NCBI RefSeq assembly: GCF_000381965.1
Contig: NZ_KB908457.1
Coordinates: forward strand, 186,001 to 250,000
Direction: 5' to 3'
Source: Oceanimonas smirnovii ATCC BAA-899
GTDB lineage: Bacteria; Pseudomonadota; Gammaproteobacteria; Enterobacterales; Aeromonadaceae
Length of the DNA: 64,000 nucleotides
This document shows positions 37,955-48,593 of the stretch, one piece after another. Under the pieces are notes generated by a model. It was not told where the DNA came from, did no database searches, and saw nothing but the letters and a program-made list of their open reading frames with translations. The position numbers and the translations under genes are program-made. The first letter of the stretch is position 1. Each line of letters begins with the position of its first letter.

Positions 37955-39589
37955 GTGAACTGGCTTCGCTCTCTGACCATCGCAAAACGGCTCTACCTGA
38001 ATCTGTTATTACTGTCTGCAGGCATTCTTGGTGTCACTCTGCTGATGTTATGGTTTTTTTATCAGAGCCTGGTAGAAGAAAAGCGCACTCAGGCCATGCA
38101 TCAGGTACAGCAGGCCAGCAGTGTTATTCAACATTATTACGCTCAGCAATTAAGCGGCCAGCTTTCAGAAGCCCAGGCCCGCTCGCTGGCCAAGGTCGCG
38201 GTAGCCGGCCTGCGCTATGGCAACGATGACTATTTCTGGATCAATGATCATCACCCCCGCATGATACTGCATCCCATGAAGCCGGAGCTGAACGGTGAAG
38301 ACCTGAGCGGCTTTCAGGATCCCAATGGCAAGCGGCTTTTTGTTGAAATGGTGCGGGAAATAGAAACCGGTGGCCGCGGCTTTGTACACTATCTCTGGCC
38401 CAAGCCCGGCCTGAGTGAACCGGTAGAAAAAGTCTCTTACGTCCAGCTGTTCGACCCCTGGGGCTGGATTATCGGCACCGGTATTTATATTGATGATGTA
38501 GAAACTCAGCTGTTTGAGCTGGCAGGCAAGGTCATGCTGCTGATGCTGGGCCTGGGTGCCGTGGCGGTGCTGGTAGCCGTGGTACTGATCCGCAGCATTC
38601 TTAATCCGGTGAGTCAGACAGTCAGTGCCCTGAGGGATATTTCTCACGGTGAGGGTGACTTGCGCCAGCGCCTGGATGAAAGCGGCAGGGATGAAATTAC
38701 CCAGCTCAGCCAGAGCTTTAACCAGTTCTGTGCCCGCCTGGGCGACACCATTCGCCGGCTCTCGCCCATCAGCCAGGAAGTTACGCAGGCATCCGGCCGG
38801 CTGTCGGAAATCGTACGTCATAACCGCAGTGTGTCGGAGCAGCAGTCCGCTGAAACCGAGCAAGTGGCCACCGCCATGCAGGAAATGCTGGCCACCAGCA
38901 GTGAGGTTGCCCGCTCTGCCGGCCAGGCTGCCAACGCCAGCCGGGAGTCCTCCGTTGCTGCCCAGCAGGGCTCGCAACAGGTAGCAGAGACCTGCGAGCA
39001 TTCCTCCGCGCTGGTCAATGAACTCAGTCAGGCTCAGCAACGGCTGGGAGCGCTGGCAGAACGTACCAAGGAAATTGGTACCGTGCTGGAGGTGATCCGT
39101 ACCATTGCCGAGCAAACCAACCTGCTGGCACTGAATGCCGCCATTGAAGCAGCCCGGGCCGGTGAGCAGGGCCGCGGCTTTGCGGTGGTGGCCGACGAGG
39201 TGCGGGAGCTGGCCACCCGCACCCAAAGTTCCACCAATGAGATTGAGCAAATTATTCATGGTCTTCAGCAGGAGTCGGATGATACTGTCACCCGCATGCA
39301 GACGCTGATGCAGCGCGCCGAGGAAACTCAGGGCAGCGCGGTACAGGCAGGTGAGGCTCTGGCGACCATTACCGAGCGTATGACGCTGATTAACGACATG
39401 AACAACCAGATTGCCACCGCCGCCGAGCAGCAGCGCCAGACCACGGAAGAAATGAGCCGCAACCTCAGCCGTCTGAGCGAACTGGCAGAAGAAGTGCGCA
39501 GCAAAACCCATGAAACCGACAGTGCCGGCACCGCCTTGCTCGGTCTGGGACAGCGGCTGTCAGCAGAAGTTGACGGTTTTAAAGCCTGA
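37955..39589 (+). CDS. Methyl-accepting chemotaxis protein with sCache sensor domain
   Basis: 544-residue chemoreceptor. Membrane helix 1 (about 13-36), a periplasmic single-Cache domain (about 40-185; [20 protein letters not shown] and [16 protein letters not shown] are typical), membrane helix 2 (about 190-212), HAMP (about 213-265) and the signalling domain with hairpin tip [35 protein letters not shown]. The ligand is probably a small carboxylate, as for related sCache receptors, but this is a guess. GTG start with AAGGA upstream. Monocistronic. Confidence 0.93.
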   Translation: MNWLRSLTIAKRLYLNLLLLSAGILGVTLLMLWFFYQSLVEEKRTQAMHQVQQASSVIQHYYAQQLSGQLSEAQARSLAKVAVAGLRYGNDDYFWINDHHPRMILHPMKPELNGEDLSGFQDPNGKRLFVEMVREIETGGRGFVHYLWPKPGLSEPVEKVSYVQLFDPWGWIIGTGIYIDDVETQLFELAGKVMLLMLGLGAVAVLVAVVLIRSILNPVSQTVSALRDISHGEGDLRQRLDESGRDEITQLSQSFNQFCARLGDTIRRLSPISQEVTQASGRLSEIVRHNRSVSEQQSAETEQVATAMQEMLATSSEVARSAGQAANASRESSVAAQQGSQQVAETCEHSSALVNELSQAQQRLGALAERTKEIGTVLEVIRTIAEQTNLLALNAAIEAARAGEQGRGFAVVADEVRELATRTQSSTNEIEQIIHGLQQESDDTVTRMQTLMQRAEETQGSAVQAGEALATITERMTLINDMNNQIATAAEQQRQTTEEMSRNLSRLSELAEEVRSKTHETDSAGTALLGLGQRLSAEVDGFKA

Positions 39590-39674
39590 GCCTCTCAGAT
39601 TTTGAGGCCGGTAATGGATAACGGCCGCAGAGGCAGGGTAAGCTGAATGCACTGTTTTATTTGCCGGTAACCGC

Positions 39675-41138
39675 ATGACTTCCATACGTACTTTAGCCCC
39701 GGCCAGTGTCTGGGGCTTTTTTGACACCATCTGCAGCATTCCTCACCCTTCCGGCCATGAAGCCGAACTGCGTCGCTGGATCACTCTATGGGCCAACGAT
39801 CTTGGCCTGGTGGTACAACAGGATGAGATCGGTAACCTGCTTATTAAAAAGCCCGCCAGTCCCGGCATGGAAAACCGCAAGGGAGTGGTGCTGCAGGCCC
39901 ACCTTGATATGGTGCCTCAGGCCAATGCCGGCACGCAGCATGACTTTACCAGGGATCCCATTCGTCCGCGCATTGACGGTGACTGGGTCTGTGCCACCGG
40001 CACCACCCTGGGTGCCGACAATGGCATCGGTATGGCCGCCTGTCTGGCCGTGCTGGCCGACAACACACTCACACACGGTCCGCTGGAAGTGCTGCTGACC
40101 GTCGATGAAGAAAGCGGCATGACAGGCGCTTTTAATCTTCAGCCTGGCTGGCTTGAAGGCGAGATACTGCTCAATACCGACTCGGAGCAGGACGGTGACG
40201 TTTATATGGGCTGTGCCGGTGGTGTGGATGCCAACATTACCCTGCCCTATCAGGCCGAGCCGGTACCACCAGGCCTGGTGGCGCTGCAGCTGAACATCAA
40301 GGGCCTGCGTGGTGGTCATTCCGGCATCAATATTCATGAAGGCCGGGCCAGTGCCAACAAGCTGCTGGCAGAGCTGCTGCATGCCTTCAGCCGGTTTGAG
40401 CAAGTGCGGCTGAGCACGCTTGCCGGCGGTACCCTGCGCAATGCCATCGCCCGGGAAGCCAGTGCTGTGCTGGTATTGCCCGAGCAGGACCAGCCCGAAC
40501 TGCACGCGCTGCTGGCGCAATATCAGCAGCAATACTGCAGTGAGTTTCAGGGTGTTGACGATTTTATTCAGCTAGAACTGCTTCCTTGCGCACTGCCCGG
40601 GCGAATAATGAACCGGCCCCTCCAGCAACAGCTGGTGCGGGCTCTGCTGGCCTGCCCTCACGGTGCCCTGGCCATGAGCCGTACCATGCCTGACGTTACA
40701 CAGACGTCCAGTAACCTGGGAGTCATTGAAACCCGCGATGATCATATTCATGTGCAATGCCTGATCCGCTCGCTGGATAATGCCGGACGAGACAGGGTGG
40801 CCGCCATGACCACCGCTGTATTTGAGCTGGCCGGTGCCACCGTGATGCTGGACGGTGCCTATCCGGGCTGGCAGCCCAACCCGGACTCCCCCATCATGAA
40901 GCTGGTGCTGGATACGCACAAAGACGTATTTGGCGAGCTGCCGGCGGTTAAGGTTATTCATGCCGGCCTGGAATGCGGTTTGCTGGGCCATGTGTACCCG
41001 CACTGGGACATGGTGTCGTTCGGGCCGACCATTCAGGGTGCTCACTCTCCCGATGAGCGGGTCAGCATCAGTGCTGTGGAGCGCTTCTGGCAATTACTGG
41101 TGCGCGTACTGGAGCAAACACCCGAGCGCGTCAGTTAA
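39675..41138 (+). CDS. pepD: Aminoacyl-histidine dipeptidase (peptidase D)
   Basis: Zinc M20C dipeptidase cleaving Xaa-His and other dipeptides in the cytoplasm. 487 residues. Metal and catalytic residues: His76/Asp78 in QAHLDMVPQ, Asp115 in LGADNGIG, Glu145-Glu146 in VDEESGMTG, and a C-terminal HSPDERVS His. Lies near gpt as in E. coli. Confidence 0.95.
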   Translation: MTSIRTLAPASVWGFFDTICSIPHPSGHEAELRRWITLWANDLGLVVQQDEIGNLLIKKPASPGMENRKGVVLQAHLDMVPQANAGTQHDFTRDPIRPRIDGDWVCATGTTLGADNGIGMAACLAVLADNTLTHGPLEVLLTVDEESGMTGAFNLQPGWLEGEILLNTDSEQDGDVYMGCAGGVDANITLPYQAEPVPPGLVALQLNIKGLRGGHSGINIHEGRASANKLLAELLHAFSRFEQVRLSTLAGGTLRNAIAREASAVLVLPEQDQPELHALLAQYQQQYCSEFQGVDDFIQLELLPCALPGRIMNRPLQQQLVRALLACPHGALAMSRTMPDVTQTSSNLGVIETRDDHIHVQCLIRSLDNAGRDRVAAMTTAVFELAGATVMLDGAYPGWQPNPDSPIMKLVLDTHKDVFGELPAVKVIHAGLECGLLGHVYPHWDMVSFGPTIQGAHSPDERVSISAVERFWQLLVRVLEQTPERVS

Positions 41139-41217
41139 CGACAAAGACAAGGCCGAAGACATATTCAGCACAGGGATTTTCGCTTATGATTTGGGCAGTT
41201 TATTATGGAGGTGCCCG

Positions 41218-41562
41218 ATGAAAGCAAAATCCCTGTTACTGCTTGGTGTGCTGGTGACCACACCGGCACTGGCCGACAACCTTCTCAGCCGGGCTGTTGA
41301 TTTTGGCCGTGAACTGCTGGATGAAACCCGCAAGCTGGCCCCGGGTGTGCAGAATGACTACAGCAATGACGGCTACCAGCAAAACCAGGCCCATCCCGAT
41401 GACGGCCGTGATGCGCCGGCACTGGAGCCGGGCACAGCCACGACAAGCTCAGCGCAGGCACAGAGCAGCGGTCCCGCCGCCGTGGTGGGCAGCGTACAAG
41501 CCGCACCGGCGGCACCACAATCTAATCAGGGCTGGTTTGTGGAAGAAGATCACCTTAAATAA
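41218..41562 (+). CDS. Small periplasmic protein, function unknown
   Basis: 114 residues starting at an ATG preceded by GGAGGTG. Signal peptide MKAKSLLLLGVLVTTPALA with cleavage before DN. The mature part begins with an amphipathic helix (LLSRAVDFGRELLDETRKL) and then a low-complexity Ala/Ser/Gln/Pro-rich stretch ending WFVEEDHLK. No family recognised. Its 3' end abuts heptad array A3. Confidence 0.7.
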   Translation: MKAKSLLLLGVLVTTPALADNLLSRAVDFGRELLDETRKLAPGVQNDYSNDGYQQNQAHPDDGRDAPALEPGTATTSSAQAQSSGPAAVVGSVQAAPAAPQSNQGWFVEEDHLK

Positions 41563-41565
41563 CCC

Positions 41566-41614
41566 GGGAATGGGGAGTCGGGAATAGGGAATCCCTGCTC
41601 CCTAATCCCTATTC
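41566..41614. repeat. Heptad array A3 between convergent genes before dinB
   Basis: Seven 7-nt units in register: GGGAATG, GGGAGTC, GGGAATA, GGGAATC, CCTGCTC, CCTAATC, CCTATTC. The G-rich left arm pairs with the C-rich right arm. It lies between the stop at 41562 and the dinB stop at 41622, a convergent junction. Confidence 0.85.
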
Positions 41615-41621
41615 ACTGGTT

Positions 41622-42665
41622 TCAATCCCACTCAAACCCGAGCTGGACGCCGCTGTCTTCCCCAGCCAGCTCCGCGCTTATGCCCACCAGCCGCACGCCG
41701 CGGCCTTCTGCCCGCTCCCAGATATGTTCACACAGCTTAAGGGCTGACTCCAGCTCGGGCACTGTGGTGCGCCGTGATAGTGTGGTCTGCTCAAAATCGT
41801 CAAACTTGAGCTTGATACACAGACCACTGATGGGCCGTTCAGCCAGCCGGCGCAGCAGTTCCGGCCAGAGCTGCTGTAATATTTCCCTGCCCTGCTCAGC
41901 AGCATAAATATCCGCAGCCAGTGTGGTTTCCACGCCCACCGATTTGCGTATTCTGTCGGTCTGCACCGGCCGTTCGTCAACGCCCTGAGCCCGCTGCCAC
42001 AGCGCATAACCAAACTTGCCGAAATGGCGCACCAGAGTGTCTTCACCGGCAGCCACGGCCTGAGCGCAGGTTTCCAGCCCCATGGCAGCGAGTTTTTCTG
42101 CGGTTTTCTGGCCTACACCGGGAATCTTGCTCAGTGCCAGGCCACGCACATACTCAGGCACTTTCCCCGGTGACAGCACAAAGAGACCATCGGGTTTGTT
42201 TTCATCAGAAGCAATTTTGGCCAGAAACTTGTTGGGAGCCACGCCTGCCGAAGCAGTCAGCTGCAGCTCGTCACGAATGGCACGGCGTATATCCTCGGCA
42301 ATTAAGGTGGCGCTGCCGTTAAACAGCGGGCTGCCGGTCACATCCAGATAGGCTTCATCAAGGGAAAGGGGCTCCACCAGTTCGGTGTAGCGATGAAAGA
42401 TGGCCCGGATTTGCTGAGATACCCGCTTGTATTCCGCCATATTACCGCGAATAAGCAACAGATGAGGGCACAACCGCAGCGCCTGATGACTGGGCATGGC
42501 CGAGCGCACACCAAACTGACGCGCCGGGTAGTTGCAGGTGGCAATCACTCCCCGCCGGCTGGCACTGCCGCCAATGGCCAGGGGAATATTCCGCCACTCA
42601 GGGTGAGCCCGCATCTCCACCGCCGCGAAGAAACAGTCCATGTCCACATGAATGATTTTACGCAT
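41622..42665 (-). CDS. dinB: DNA polymerase IV
   Basis: Y-family translesion polymerase. 347 residues; the metal-binding residues are Asp8 in HVDMDCFFAAVE and the DE pair in LSLDEAYLDV (about 103). GVAPNKFLAKIASDENKPDG and the HhH motif LSKIPGVGQKTAEKLAAMG are intact. No clear LexA box was seen in the repeat-filled upstream gap. Follows nqrM on the minus strand after array B4. Confidence 0.95.
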   Translation of the reverse strand: MRKIIHVDMDCFFAAVEMRAHPEWRNIPLAIGGSASRRGVIATCNYPARQFGVRSAMPSHQALRLCPHLLLIRGNMAEYKRVSQQIRAIFHRYTELVEPLSLDEAYLDVTGSPLFNGSATLIAEDIRRAIRDELQLTASAGVAPNKFLAKIASDENKPDGLFVLSPGKVPEYVRGLALSKIPGVGQKTAEKLAAMGLETCAQAVAAGEDTLVRHFGKFGYALWQRAQGVDERPVQTDRIRKSVGVETTLAADIYAAEQGREILQQLWPELLRRLAERPISGLCIKLKFDDFEQTTLSRRTTVPELESALKLCEHIWERAEGRGVRLVGISAELAGEDSGVQLGFEWD

Positions 42666-42672
42666 AAAACAA

Positions 42673-42840
42673 AGCTGTAAGCTTTAAGCTATCAGCTGTA
42701 AGCAGCCCGAGTGCGTTGTAGATAATGAGTCCAGCCAAGCAACACAACAAATAAAACCGTAAGCCAGAACCACAGACTGCTTCGAGCAGCTGATGGCTTC
42801 AAGCTTACGGCTTATAACTGCCTTTTAACGGCTTACAGCT
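42673..42840. repeat. Heptad array B4 between nqrM and dinB
   Basis: Left arm AGCTGTA, AGCTTTA, AGCTATC, AGCTGTA (42673-42700); about 94 nt of unique sequence; right arm GGCTTCA, AGCTTAC, GGCTTAT, two degenerate units, GGCTTAC, AGCT (42795-42840), complementary to the left. It fills nearly the whole 181-nt gap between two codirectional minus-strand genes. Confidence 0.8.
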
Positions 42841-42846
42841 GCTCTT

Positions 42847-43071
42847 TCAGATAATGCGGTTTTCTTCCAGCATTTGGCGGCGGGCTTCTTCCTTGGCCAT
42901 TTTCTTTTTGCGGTTGTCGCACGGATCCGGGCAGTCACAGGCTTTTTCAACGCCAATGCCACCCAGGCCGCCGCAGGAGCCGGAAATGGTCTTGCGCTGA
43001 ATAATATAGCCAATGGCCATGGCCGCCACCACCAGCGCAAAGACGCCAAAAGTAATCAGAAAATACAGCAT
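42847..43071 (-). CDS. nqrM: Na+-NQR maturation protein NqrM
   Basis: 74 residues: one membrane helix (about 3-24) followed by a Cys cluster (C33, C45, C47, C51) and a basic tail. NqrM (DUF539) is needed to insert the iron centre held between NqrD and NqrE. Last gene of the nqr operon, one base after apbE. Confidence 0.92.
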   Translation of the reverse strand: MLYFLITFGVFALVVAAMAIGYIIQRKTISGSCGGLGGIGVEKACDCPDPCDNRKKKMAKEEARRQMLEENRII

Positions 43072-43072
43072 A

Positions 43073-44107
43073 TCAACCTCTTAGATACTTCTTGAAGGCG
43101 CTGGACATATCCACTTTAAAGCCATCGTCCGTTTTGGTCAGCAGATAGACCGCCAGCCCCCGCTGCTCGGCAAATGCCAGTGCTCGCTCGGTTCCCATCA
43201 CCGTCAGCGCCGTGGCCAGACCGTCTGCCATCATACAGGACGGATGAATGACTGTCACCGACGCCAGCCGGTGAGTAATGGGCTTGCCGGTAGCCGGATC
43301 AATGGTATGAGAAACCCGCTCACCATCCAGCTCGTAGTAATTACGATAATCACCGGAAGTCGCCACACTGGTACCGGCAATGGCTACCACCTGCTGTACC
43401 ATGCCCTCACCTGCACCGGGTTTTTCCACCGCTATACGCCAGTCCTGACCATGAGCATTCAGGCCCCGGGTTCTCACCTCACCACCAATTTCCACCAGAT
43501 GATTGGTCAGCCCCTGCTCGGAGAGGTATTCCGACACCGCATCCACACCAAAGCCCTTGGCAATGGACGACAAATCCACATAAAGCTCAGGCAATGACTT
43601 TTGCAGATAATCGCCGTCAGCAGTGGCGATCACGCTCAGATGTTCCAGGCCGGTTTGTGCTTTAACATCATTCAGTTGCCCGTCATCGGGGATATGACTT
43701 GGCCTGGCATCAGGCCCAAAGCCCCACAGGTTCACCAGAGGCCCTACCGTCACATCCAGGGCACCGTCCGTTATACGCCCCAGCTGCAGCGCTGCCGTGA
43801 CTACCTTTGCAGTATCAACAGACACCGCAAAGGGAATATCAGCCTGGTGCTGATTAAACCGGCTCAGCTCTGAGTGTTCACGGTACGTGGACATTTGATC
43901 GTTGACCAGCTCCAGCCGGCGATCGATCTCTGCCTGCAGCTGCTCTGCCCGGTCTTCCCCGGCACCCACAACCTTGATGGAATAGTAGGTACCCATGGTA
44001 TTGCCGGTCAGATGCAGTTGTGGTGCAGCATCGTTTGCAGGCTGGCAGGCCGCCAATAAAAAGGCCAGCCCCAGTGGGGCCAGCCAGTTAATTACGCGAA
44101 TCATCAT
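43073..44107 (-). CDS. apbE: FAD:protein FMN transferase
   Basis: Attaches FMN covalently to Thr in NqrB and NqrC. 344 residues; lipoprotein signal with LLAAC (Cys21), then the ApbE domain (TGNTMGTYYSIKVV, LSSIAKGFGVDAVSEYL, GEVRTRG, ASVTVIHPSCMMADGLATALTVMG with the metal site). Located 6 nt after nqrF, so it is made together with its targets. Confidence 0.95.
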   Translation of the reverse strand: MMIRVINWLAPLGLAFLLAACQPANDAAPQLHLTGNTMGTYYSIKVVGAGEDRAEQLQAEIDRRLELVNDQMSTYREHSELSRFNQHQADIPFAVSVDTAKVVTAALQLGRITDGALDVTVGPLVNLWGFGPDARPSHIPDDGQLNDVKAQTGLEHLSVIATADGDYLQKSLPELYVDLSSIAKGFGVDAVSEYLSEQGLTNHLVEIGGEVRTRGLNAHGQDWRIAVEKPGAGEGMVQQVVAIAGTSVATSGDYRNYYELDGERVSHTIDPATGKPITHRLASVTVIHPSCMMADGLATALTVMGTERALAFAEQRGLAVYLLTKTDDGFKVDMSSAFKKYLRG

Positions 44108-44113
44108 TTGTGA

Positions 44114-45337
44114 TTAACCACCAAAGTCATCCAGCATGATGTTCTCGTCTTCCACACCCAGGTTCTTGAGCATGTTAATCACGGCGGCGTTCATCACGGG
44201 CGGACCACACATGTAGTATTCACAATCTTCCGGCGCTTCATGATCACGCAGGTAGTTTTCATACAAGACATTGTGGATGAAGCCGGTGTAGCCGTCCCAG
44301 TTATCATCGGGCAGCGGATCACTGAGGGCAACATGCCACTGGAAGTTCTCACACTGCTCCTGCAGACCGTCGAAATCTTCCACATAGAACATTTCACGCT
44401 TGGAACGGGCACCGTACCAGAAGCTGATCTTGCGCTTGGAGTTCAGGCGCTTGAGCTGGTCAAAGATGTGCGAACGCATCGGCGCCATACCGGCACCACC
44501 ACCAATGAACACCATCTCGGCATCAGTATCTTTGGCGAAGAACTCACCGAAGGGACCGGAAATGGTGGCCTTGTCGCCGGGCTTCAGCGACCAGATGTAG
44601 GAAGACATCTTGCCGGGAGGCGCGGTCCAGTTGCTGGGCGGCGGCGTGGCAATCCGCACGTTCAGCATAATGATGCCTTCTTCTTCCGGATAGTTGGCCA
44701 TGGAGTAGGCACGAATGGTTTCTTCGTCTACCTTGGACTCCAGATCAAAGATCTTGAACTTGTCCCAGTCTTCGCGGAATTTCTCCGGTACATCAAAGTC
44801 TTTGTACTTGACGTGGTGAGGCGGCGCTTCAATCTGAATATAACCACCGGCGCGGAAAGGTACGCTTTCGCCGTTGGGAATCTTCAGCTTGAGTTCCTTG
44901 ATAAAGGTCGCCTTGTTATCGTTGGAGATAACTTCACAGTCCCACTTCTTGATGCCGAACACTTCTTCCGGCAGCTCGATCTTCATGTCCTGCTTAACGT
45001 TTACCTGACAGGACAGACGCTCGCCTTCACGGGCTTCGCGCTTGGAAATATGATCCAGCTCGGTCGGCAGAATTTCACCGCCACCGTCCAGAACCCGCAC
45101 CCGGCACTGGCCACAGGAGCCACCGCCGCCACAGGCAGAAGAGACGAAGATACCGTTGGCCGCCAGAGCACCCAGCAGCTTGACACCGGCACCGGATGTG
45201 ATCGCCTTGTCGGGATCGTCATTGATGCTGATAGTCACATCCCCTTCCGCAACCAGCTTGGACTTGGCAAACAAAATGATGCTTACCAAAGCCAGCACGA
45301 TCACGGTGAACATGACCACACCTAAAATGATTTCCAT
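44114..45337 (-). CDS. nqrF: Na+-translocating NADH:quinone reductase subunit F
   Basis: Electron-entry subunit. N-terminal membrane helix (about 3-23), a [2Fe-2S] domain with C69, C75, C78 and C110, then an FAD/NADH reductase domain ([11 protein letters not shown] for [20 protein letters not shown] for NADH). 407 residues, typical. In order with nqrE upstream and apbE downstream. Confidence 0.97.
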   Translation of the reverse strand: MEIILGVVMFTVIVLALVSIILFAKSKLVAEGDVTISINDDPDKAITSGAGVKLLGALAANGIFVSSACGGGGSCGQCRVRVLDGGGEILPTELDHISKREAREGERLSCQVNVKQDMKIELPEEVFGIKKWDCEVISNDNKATFIKELKLKIPNGESVPFRAGGYIQIEAPPHHVKYKDFDVPEKFREDWDKFKIFDLESKVDEETIRAYSMANYPEEEGIIMLNVRIATPPPSNWTAPPGKMSSYIWSLKPGDKATISGPFGEFFAKDTDAEMVFIGGGAGMAPMRSHIFDQLKRLNSKRKISFWYGARSKREMFYVEDFDGLQEQCENFQWHVALSDPLPDDNWDGYTGFIHNVLYENYLRDHEAPEDCEYYMCGPPVMNAAVINMLKNLGVEDENIMLDDFGG

Positions 45338-45363
45338 CGTTTATTCCTTTTCCGTCACTGGGT

Positions 45364-45960
45364 TTACAGGGAAATGCCAGAGAAAGACATGAAGCCAAGG
45401 GCCATCAGACCGGCGGAAATAAAGGTGATACCCAGACCACGCAGGCCATCGGGCACATCCGCATACTTCATCTTCTCACGCAAACCGGCCAGCAGTACGA
45501 TAGCCAGCATCCAGCCCACACCGGAACCAAAACCGTAGACGATAGACTCGCTAAAGTTGTAGTCCCGCTGCACCATGAACGACACACCACCAAAGATGGC
45601 GCAGTTTACGGTGATCAGCGGCAGAAAGATGCCCAGGGCGTTGTAAAGTGCCGGAAAGAACTTATCCAGGGTCATTTCCAGGATCTGCACCAGCGCCGCA
45701 ATTACCCCGATAAAGGTAATGAAGTTCAGGAAGCTCAGATCCACCCCTTCAGTCAGGGCACCGTCTTTCAGAATGAAGTTGTAGATGAGGTTGTTAACCG
45801 GCACTGAAATAGTCAGTACCACAATAACCGCCACACCCAGACCAAAAGAGGTCTTTACCTTCTTGGACACCGCCAGAAAGGTACACATCCCCAGGAAGAA
45901 AGCCAGGGCCAGGTTCTCGATGAACACGGAACGAACAAACAGACTCAGATAATGTTCCAT
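45364..45960 (-). CDS. nqrE: Na+-translocating NADH:quinone reductase subunit E
   Basis: 198 residues, six membrane helices. Conserved [14 protein letters not shown] and [18 protein letters not shown] contain the Cys residues (C26 and one near 120) that help hold the membrane iron centre with NqrD. Starts 3 nt after nqrD. Confidence 0.96.
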   Translation of the reverse strand: MEHYLSLFVRSVFIENLALAFFLGMCTFLAVSKKVKTSFGLGVAVIVVLTISVPVNNLIYNFILKDGALTEGVDLSFLNFITFIGVIAALVQILEMTLDKFFPALYNALGIFLPLITVNCAIFGGVSFMVQRDYNFSESIVYGFGSGVGWMLAIVLLAGLREKMKYADVPDGLRGLGITFISAGLMALGFMSFSGISL

Positions 45961-45963
45961 CTT

Positions 45964-46596
45964 TTACTCCTTGGCCTCCACCTGCTCGGGGCGGAAGGTA
46001 CGCAGTACCCAGATAAAGCCACCAATAATAAAGAAGGCGCTCGGCGGCAGCAGCAGCAGACCATTGGCCTGATACCAGCCACCGTTTTTGATCAGCGGCA
46101 GAATTTCAATGCCGAACCAGGTACCGGAGCCAAACAGTTCACGAATGGTCGCTACTACCAGCAGGATAAGACCATAGCCCAGACCGTTACCGATACCGTC
46201 CAGGAACGACATCATGGGCGGGCTCTTCATGGCATAGGCTTCGGCGCGGCCCATTACGATACAGTTGGTGATGATCAGACCTACGAATACCGACAGCTGC
46301 TTGGAGATGTCATAGGCGTAGGCTTTCAGGATCTGGTCTACCACAATTACCAGAGAAGCGATGATCGCCATCTGGGCAATGATCCGTACCGAGTTGGGGA
46401 TCTGGTTGCGAATAAGCGAGATAAACAGGTTGGAGAACGCTGTTACCGCAATTACCGCCAGCGACATTACAAATGCCGTCTGCATCTGCGAGGTCACCGC
46501 CAGGGCAGAACAGATACCCAGCACCTGAAGGGCGATGGGGTTGTTGCCGATGATGGGACCGAACAGAACCTTTTTCATTTCAGCTTTATCAGCCAT
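45964..46596 (-). CDS. nqrD: Na+-translocating NADH:quinone reductase subunit D
   Basis: 210 residues, six membrane helices, homologous to Nqr[14 protein letters not shown] and [17 protein letters not shown] carry the paired Cys motif for the intramembrane iron site. Overlaps nqrC by 8 nt. Confidence 0.96.
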   Translation of the reverse strand: MADKAEMKKVLFGPIIGNNPIALQVLGICSALAVTSQMQTAFVMSLAVIAVTAFSNLFISLIRNQIPNSVRIIAQMAIIASLVIVVDQILKAYAYDISKQLSVFVGLIITNCIVMGRAEAYAMKSPPMMSFLDGIGNGLGYGLILLVVATIRELFGSGTWFGIEILPLIKNGGWYQANGLLLLPPSAFFIIGGFIWVLRTFRPEQVEAKE

Positions 46597-47359
46597 TGTT
46601 CAGTTCTCCTTCACGAACCTTGGCCAGGAAAGGACCATAGCCCTGTTCACCAAACCAGAATTCAAAGGTTTTTTGCACACCGTCAGAGGTCAGGGTGGCA
46701 CCGGACAGGCCATCCACGCTGGAAGGGGCACCCTGAGGAGCACCGCCCTTCACCACTCTCAGTGCCGGCTTGCCGTTTTCATCAAACAGCTTTTTGCCAA
46801 CAAACTGAGCGCGCCAGTTCGGGTTTTCTACCTCACCGCCGAGTCCGGGAGTTTCACCCTGCTCGTAGTAGGTGATGCCCTTGATGGTGTTGCCATCGGG
46901 AGCCACAGCCACAAACGCATACATGGTGGACCACAGGCCCTGGCCATGGATCGGCAGAATGATGCTGTCCAGCTCACCGTTTTCATCTTTAGCCAGATAA
47001 ACCGGTGCCAGGTTGGCACGACGACGAATGCCGGCCGGATCTTCGTCGGGGCTCAGCTGAATGCTGGTTTCCGGATCCTTGGCGGCATTGCGCTGGTTAA
47101 AGCCGGCAGCAGACTTGTCAGTCAGCTTGTCTGTGGTGAGATCGAGCAGACGGGCATCAATGAAGCGGTCATAGGTTTCCGCAACATTGTCACGGCCCAG
47201 ACCCGCCACACTGACGATATTGGTCTGCACGTCCAGCGCCTGATTACGCTGCTGAGTCGGCTTCAGCGAGACAGCAGCGCCGGATACGATGATGGAGCAG
47301 ACCAGGCACAGGCCGCCGACAACGGCAAAAGTTCTGCCGATAGTTTCTTTCTTAGCCAC
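46589..47359 (-). CDS. nqrC: Na+-translocating NADH:quinone reductase subunit C
   Basis: 256 residues: one N-terminal helix and a periplasmic FMN-binding domain. FMN is linked to Thr222 in the motif SGAT ([10 protein letters not shown]). Overlaps nqrB by 8 nt. Confidence 0.97.
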   Translation of the reverse strand: MAKKETIGRTFAVVGGLCLVCSIIVSGAAVSLKPTQQRNQALDVQTNIVSVAGLGRDNVAETYDRFIDARLLDLTTDKLTDKSAAGFNQRNAAKDPETSIQLSPDEDPAGIRRRANLAPVYLAKDENGELDSIILPIHGQGLWSTMYAFVAVAPDGNTIKGITYYEQGETPGLGGEVENPNWRAQFVGKKLFDENGKPALRVVKGGAPQGAPSSVDGLSGATLTSDGVQKTFEFWFGEQGYGPFLAKVREGELNNG

Positions 47360-48590
47360 GGGCCAGCCTCCGTTTGATATTTGCCTGAACCACGAAGTGA
47401 TCGAACAGGGGAGCGAACAGGTTGGCGAACAGAATGGCCAGCATCATGCCTTCAGGGAAGGCCGGGTTGACCACACGGATCAGCACCACCATCAGGCCAA
47501 TCAGGGCGCCGTACCACCATTTACCCTTGTTGGTAAAGGAGGCAGAAACCGGATCGGTGGCCATAAACATCATACCGAAAGCAAAACCACCCAGTACCAG
47601 GTGCCAGTACCATGGCATGGAGAACATGGCGTTGGTATCGGAGCCGATAAAGTTGAACAGGGTGGCAGTTACGACCATACCCACCATCACACCGGCCACA
47701 ATGCGCCAGGAAGCAATGCCCATATAGATGATGAACAGACCACCAATCAGAATGGCAAGGGTAGATACTTCACCGATAGAGCCCTGAATGTTACCGATAA
47801 AGGCATCCATCCAGCTGATGACAGCACCGGTGTTGGCGTCCATCAGCGCAGCCTGGCCGCCGGCAGCCCACTGTCCCAGCGCAGTCGCGCCGGAGAAGCC
47901 GTCTACGGCAGTCCAGACGGTGTCACCGGAGATCTCGGCCGGATAGGCAAAGAACAGGAAAGCACGGCCTGCCAGTGCCGGGTTAAGGAAGTTCTTGCCG
48001 GTACCGCCAAAGATTTCCTTGGCCATGACCACACCAAAGGTGATGCCCAGCGCCGCCTGCCACAGCGGCAGGGTTGCGGGTACGATCAGTGCGAACAGTA
48101 CGGAAGTTACGAAGAAGCCTTCGTTTACTTCATGCTTGCGCACAGAGGCAAACAGCACTTCCCAGAAACCACCGACAATAAATACCGTCAGGTAGATGGG
48201 CAGGAAGTAGGTGGCACCCAGCAGCATTTTACTGCCCCAGCCGGCACCTTCGCCCAGGGTCGCCCCCAGACCACTGGCCAGACTGTAACGCCAGTTGCCA
48301 TCAATCACACCAGCCAGATCGGCCGGGCTGTACATGCTGGTAAGGGCCGCAATCGCCTGGCCGCCAACGTTGTACATACCAAAGAACATGGCCGGGAAAG
48401 TCGCCATCCACACCATGATCATGATGCGCTTCAGATCGATGCTGTCACGAACATGGGAAGATTTACGGGTAACCATACCCGGGGTATAGAGCACGGTAGC
48501 AACCGCTTCATACAGAGCGTAAAACTTCTCGTATTTACCGCCCTGCTCAAAGTGGTGCTCCATGTTTTCCAGAGTCTGCTTTAAGCTCAT
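47352..48590 (-). CDS. nqrB: Na+-translocating NADH:quinone reductase subunit B
   Basis: 412 residues, about ten membrane helices. Covalent FMN site Thr236 in [10 protein letters not shown] is at the same number as in Vibrio cholerae NqrB; riboflavin and the Na+ path also lie in this subunit in characterised enzymes. Starts 3 nt after nqrA. Confidence 0.97.
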   Translation of the reverse strand: MSLKQTLENMEHHFEQGGKYEKFYALYEAVATVLYTPGMVTRKSSHVRDSIDLKRIMIMVWMATFPAMFFGMYNVGGQAIAALTSMYSPADLAGVIDGNWRYSLASGLGATLGEGAGWGSKMLLGATYFLPIYLTVFIVGGFWEVLFASVRKHEVNEGFFVTSVLFALIVPATLPLWQAALGITFGVVMAKEIFGGTGKNFLNPALAGRAFLFFAYPAEISGDTVWTAVDGFSGATALGQWAAGGQAALMDANTGAVISWMDAFIGNIQGSIGEVSTLAILIGGLFIIYMGIASWRIVAGVMVGMVVTATLFNFIGSDTNAMFSMPWYWHLVLGGFAFGMMFMATDPVSASFTNKGKWWYGALIGLMVVLIRVVNPAFPEGMMLAILFANLFAPLFDHFVVQANIKRRLARG

Positions 48591-48593
48591 TTC

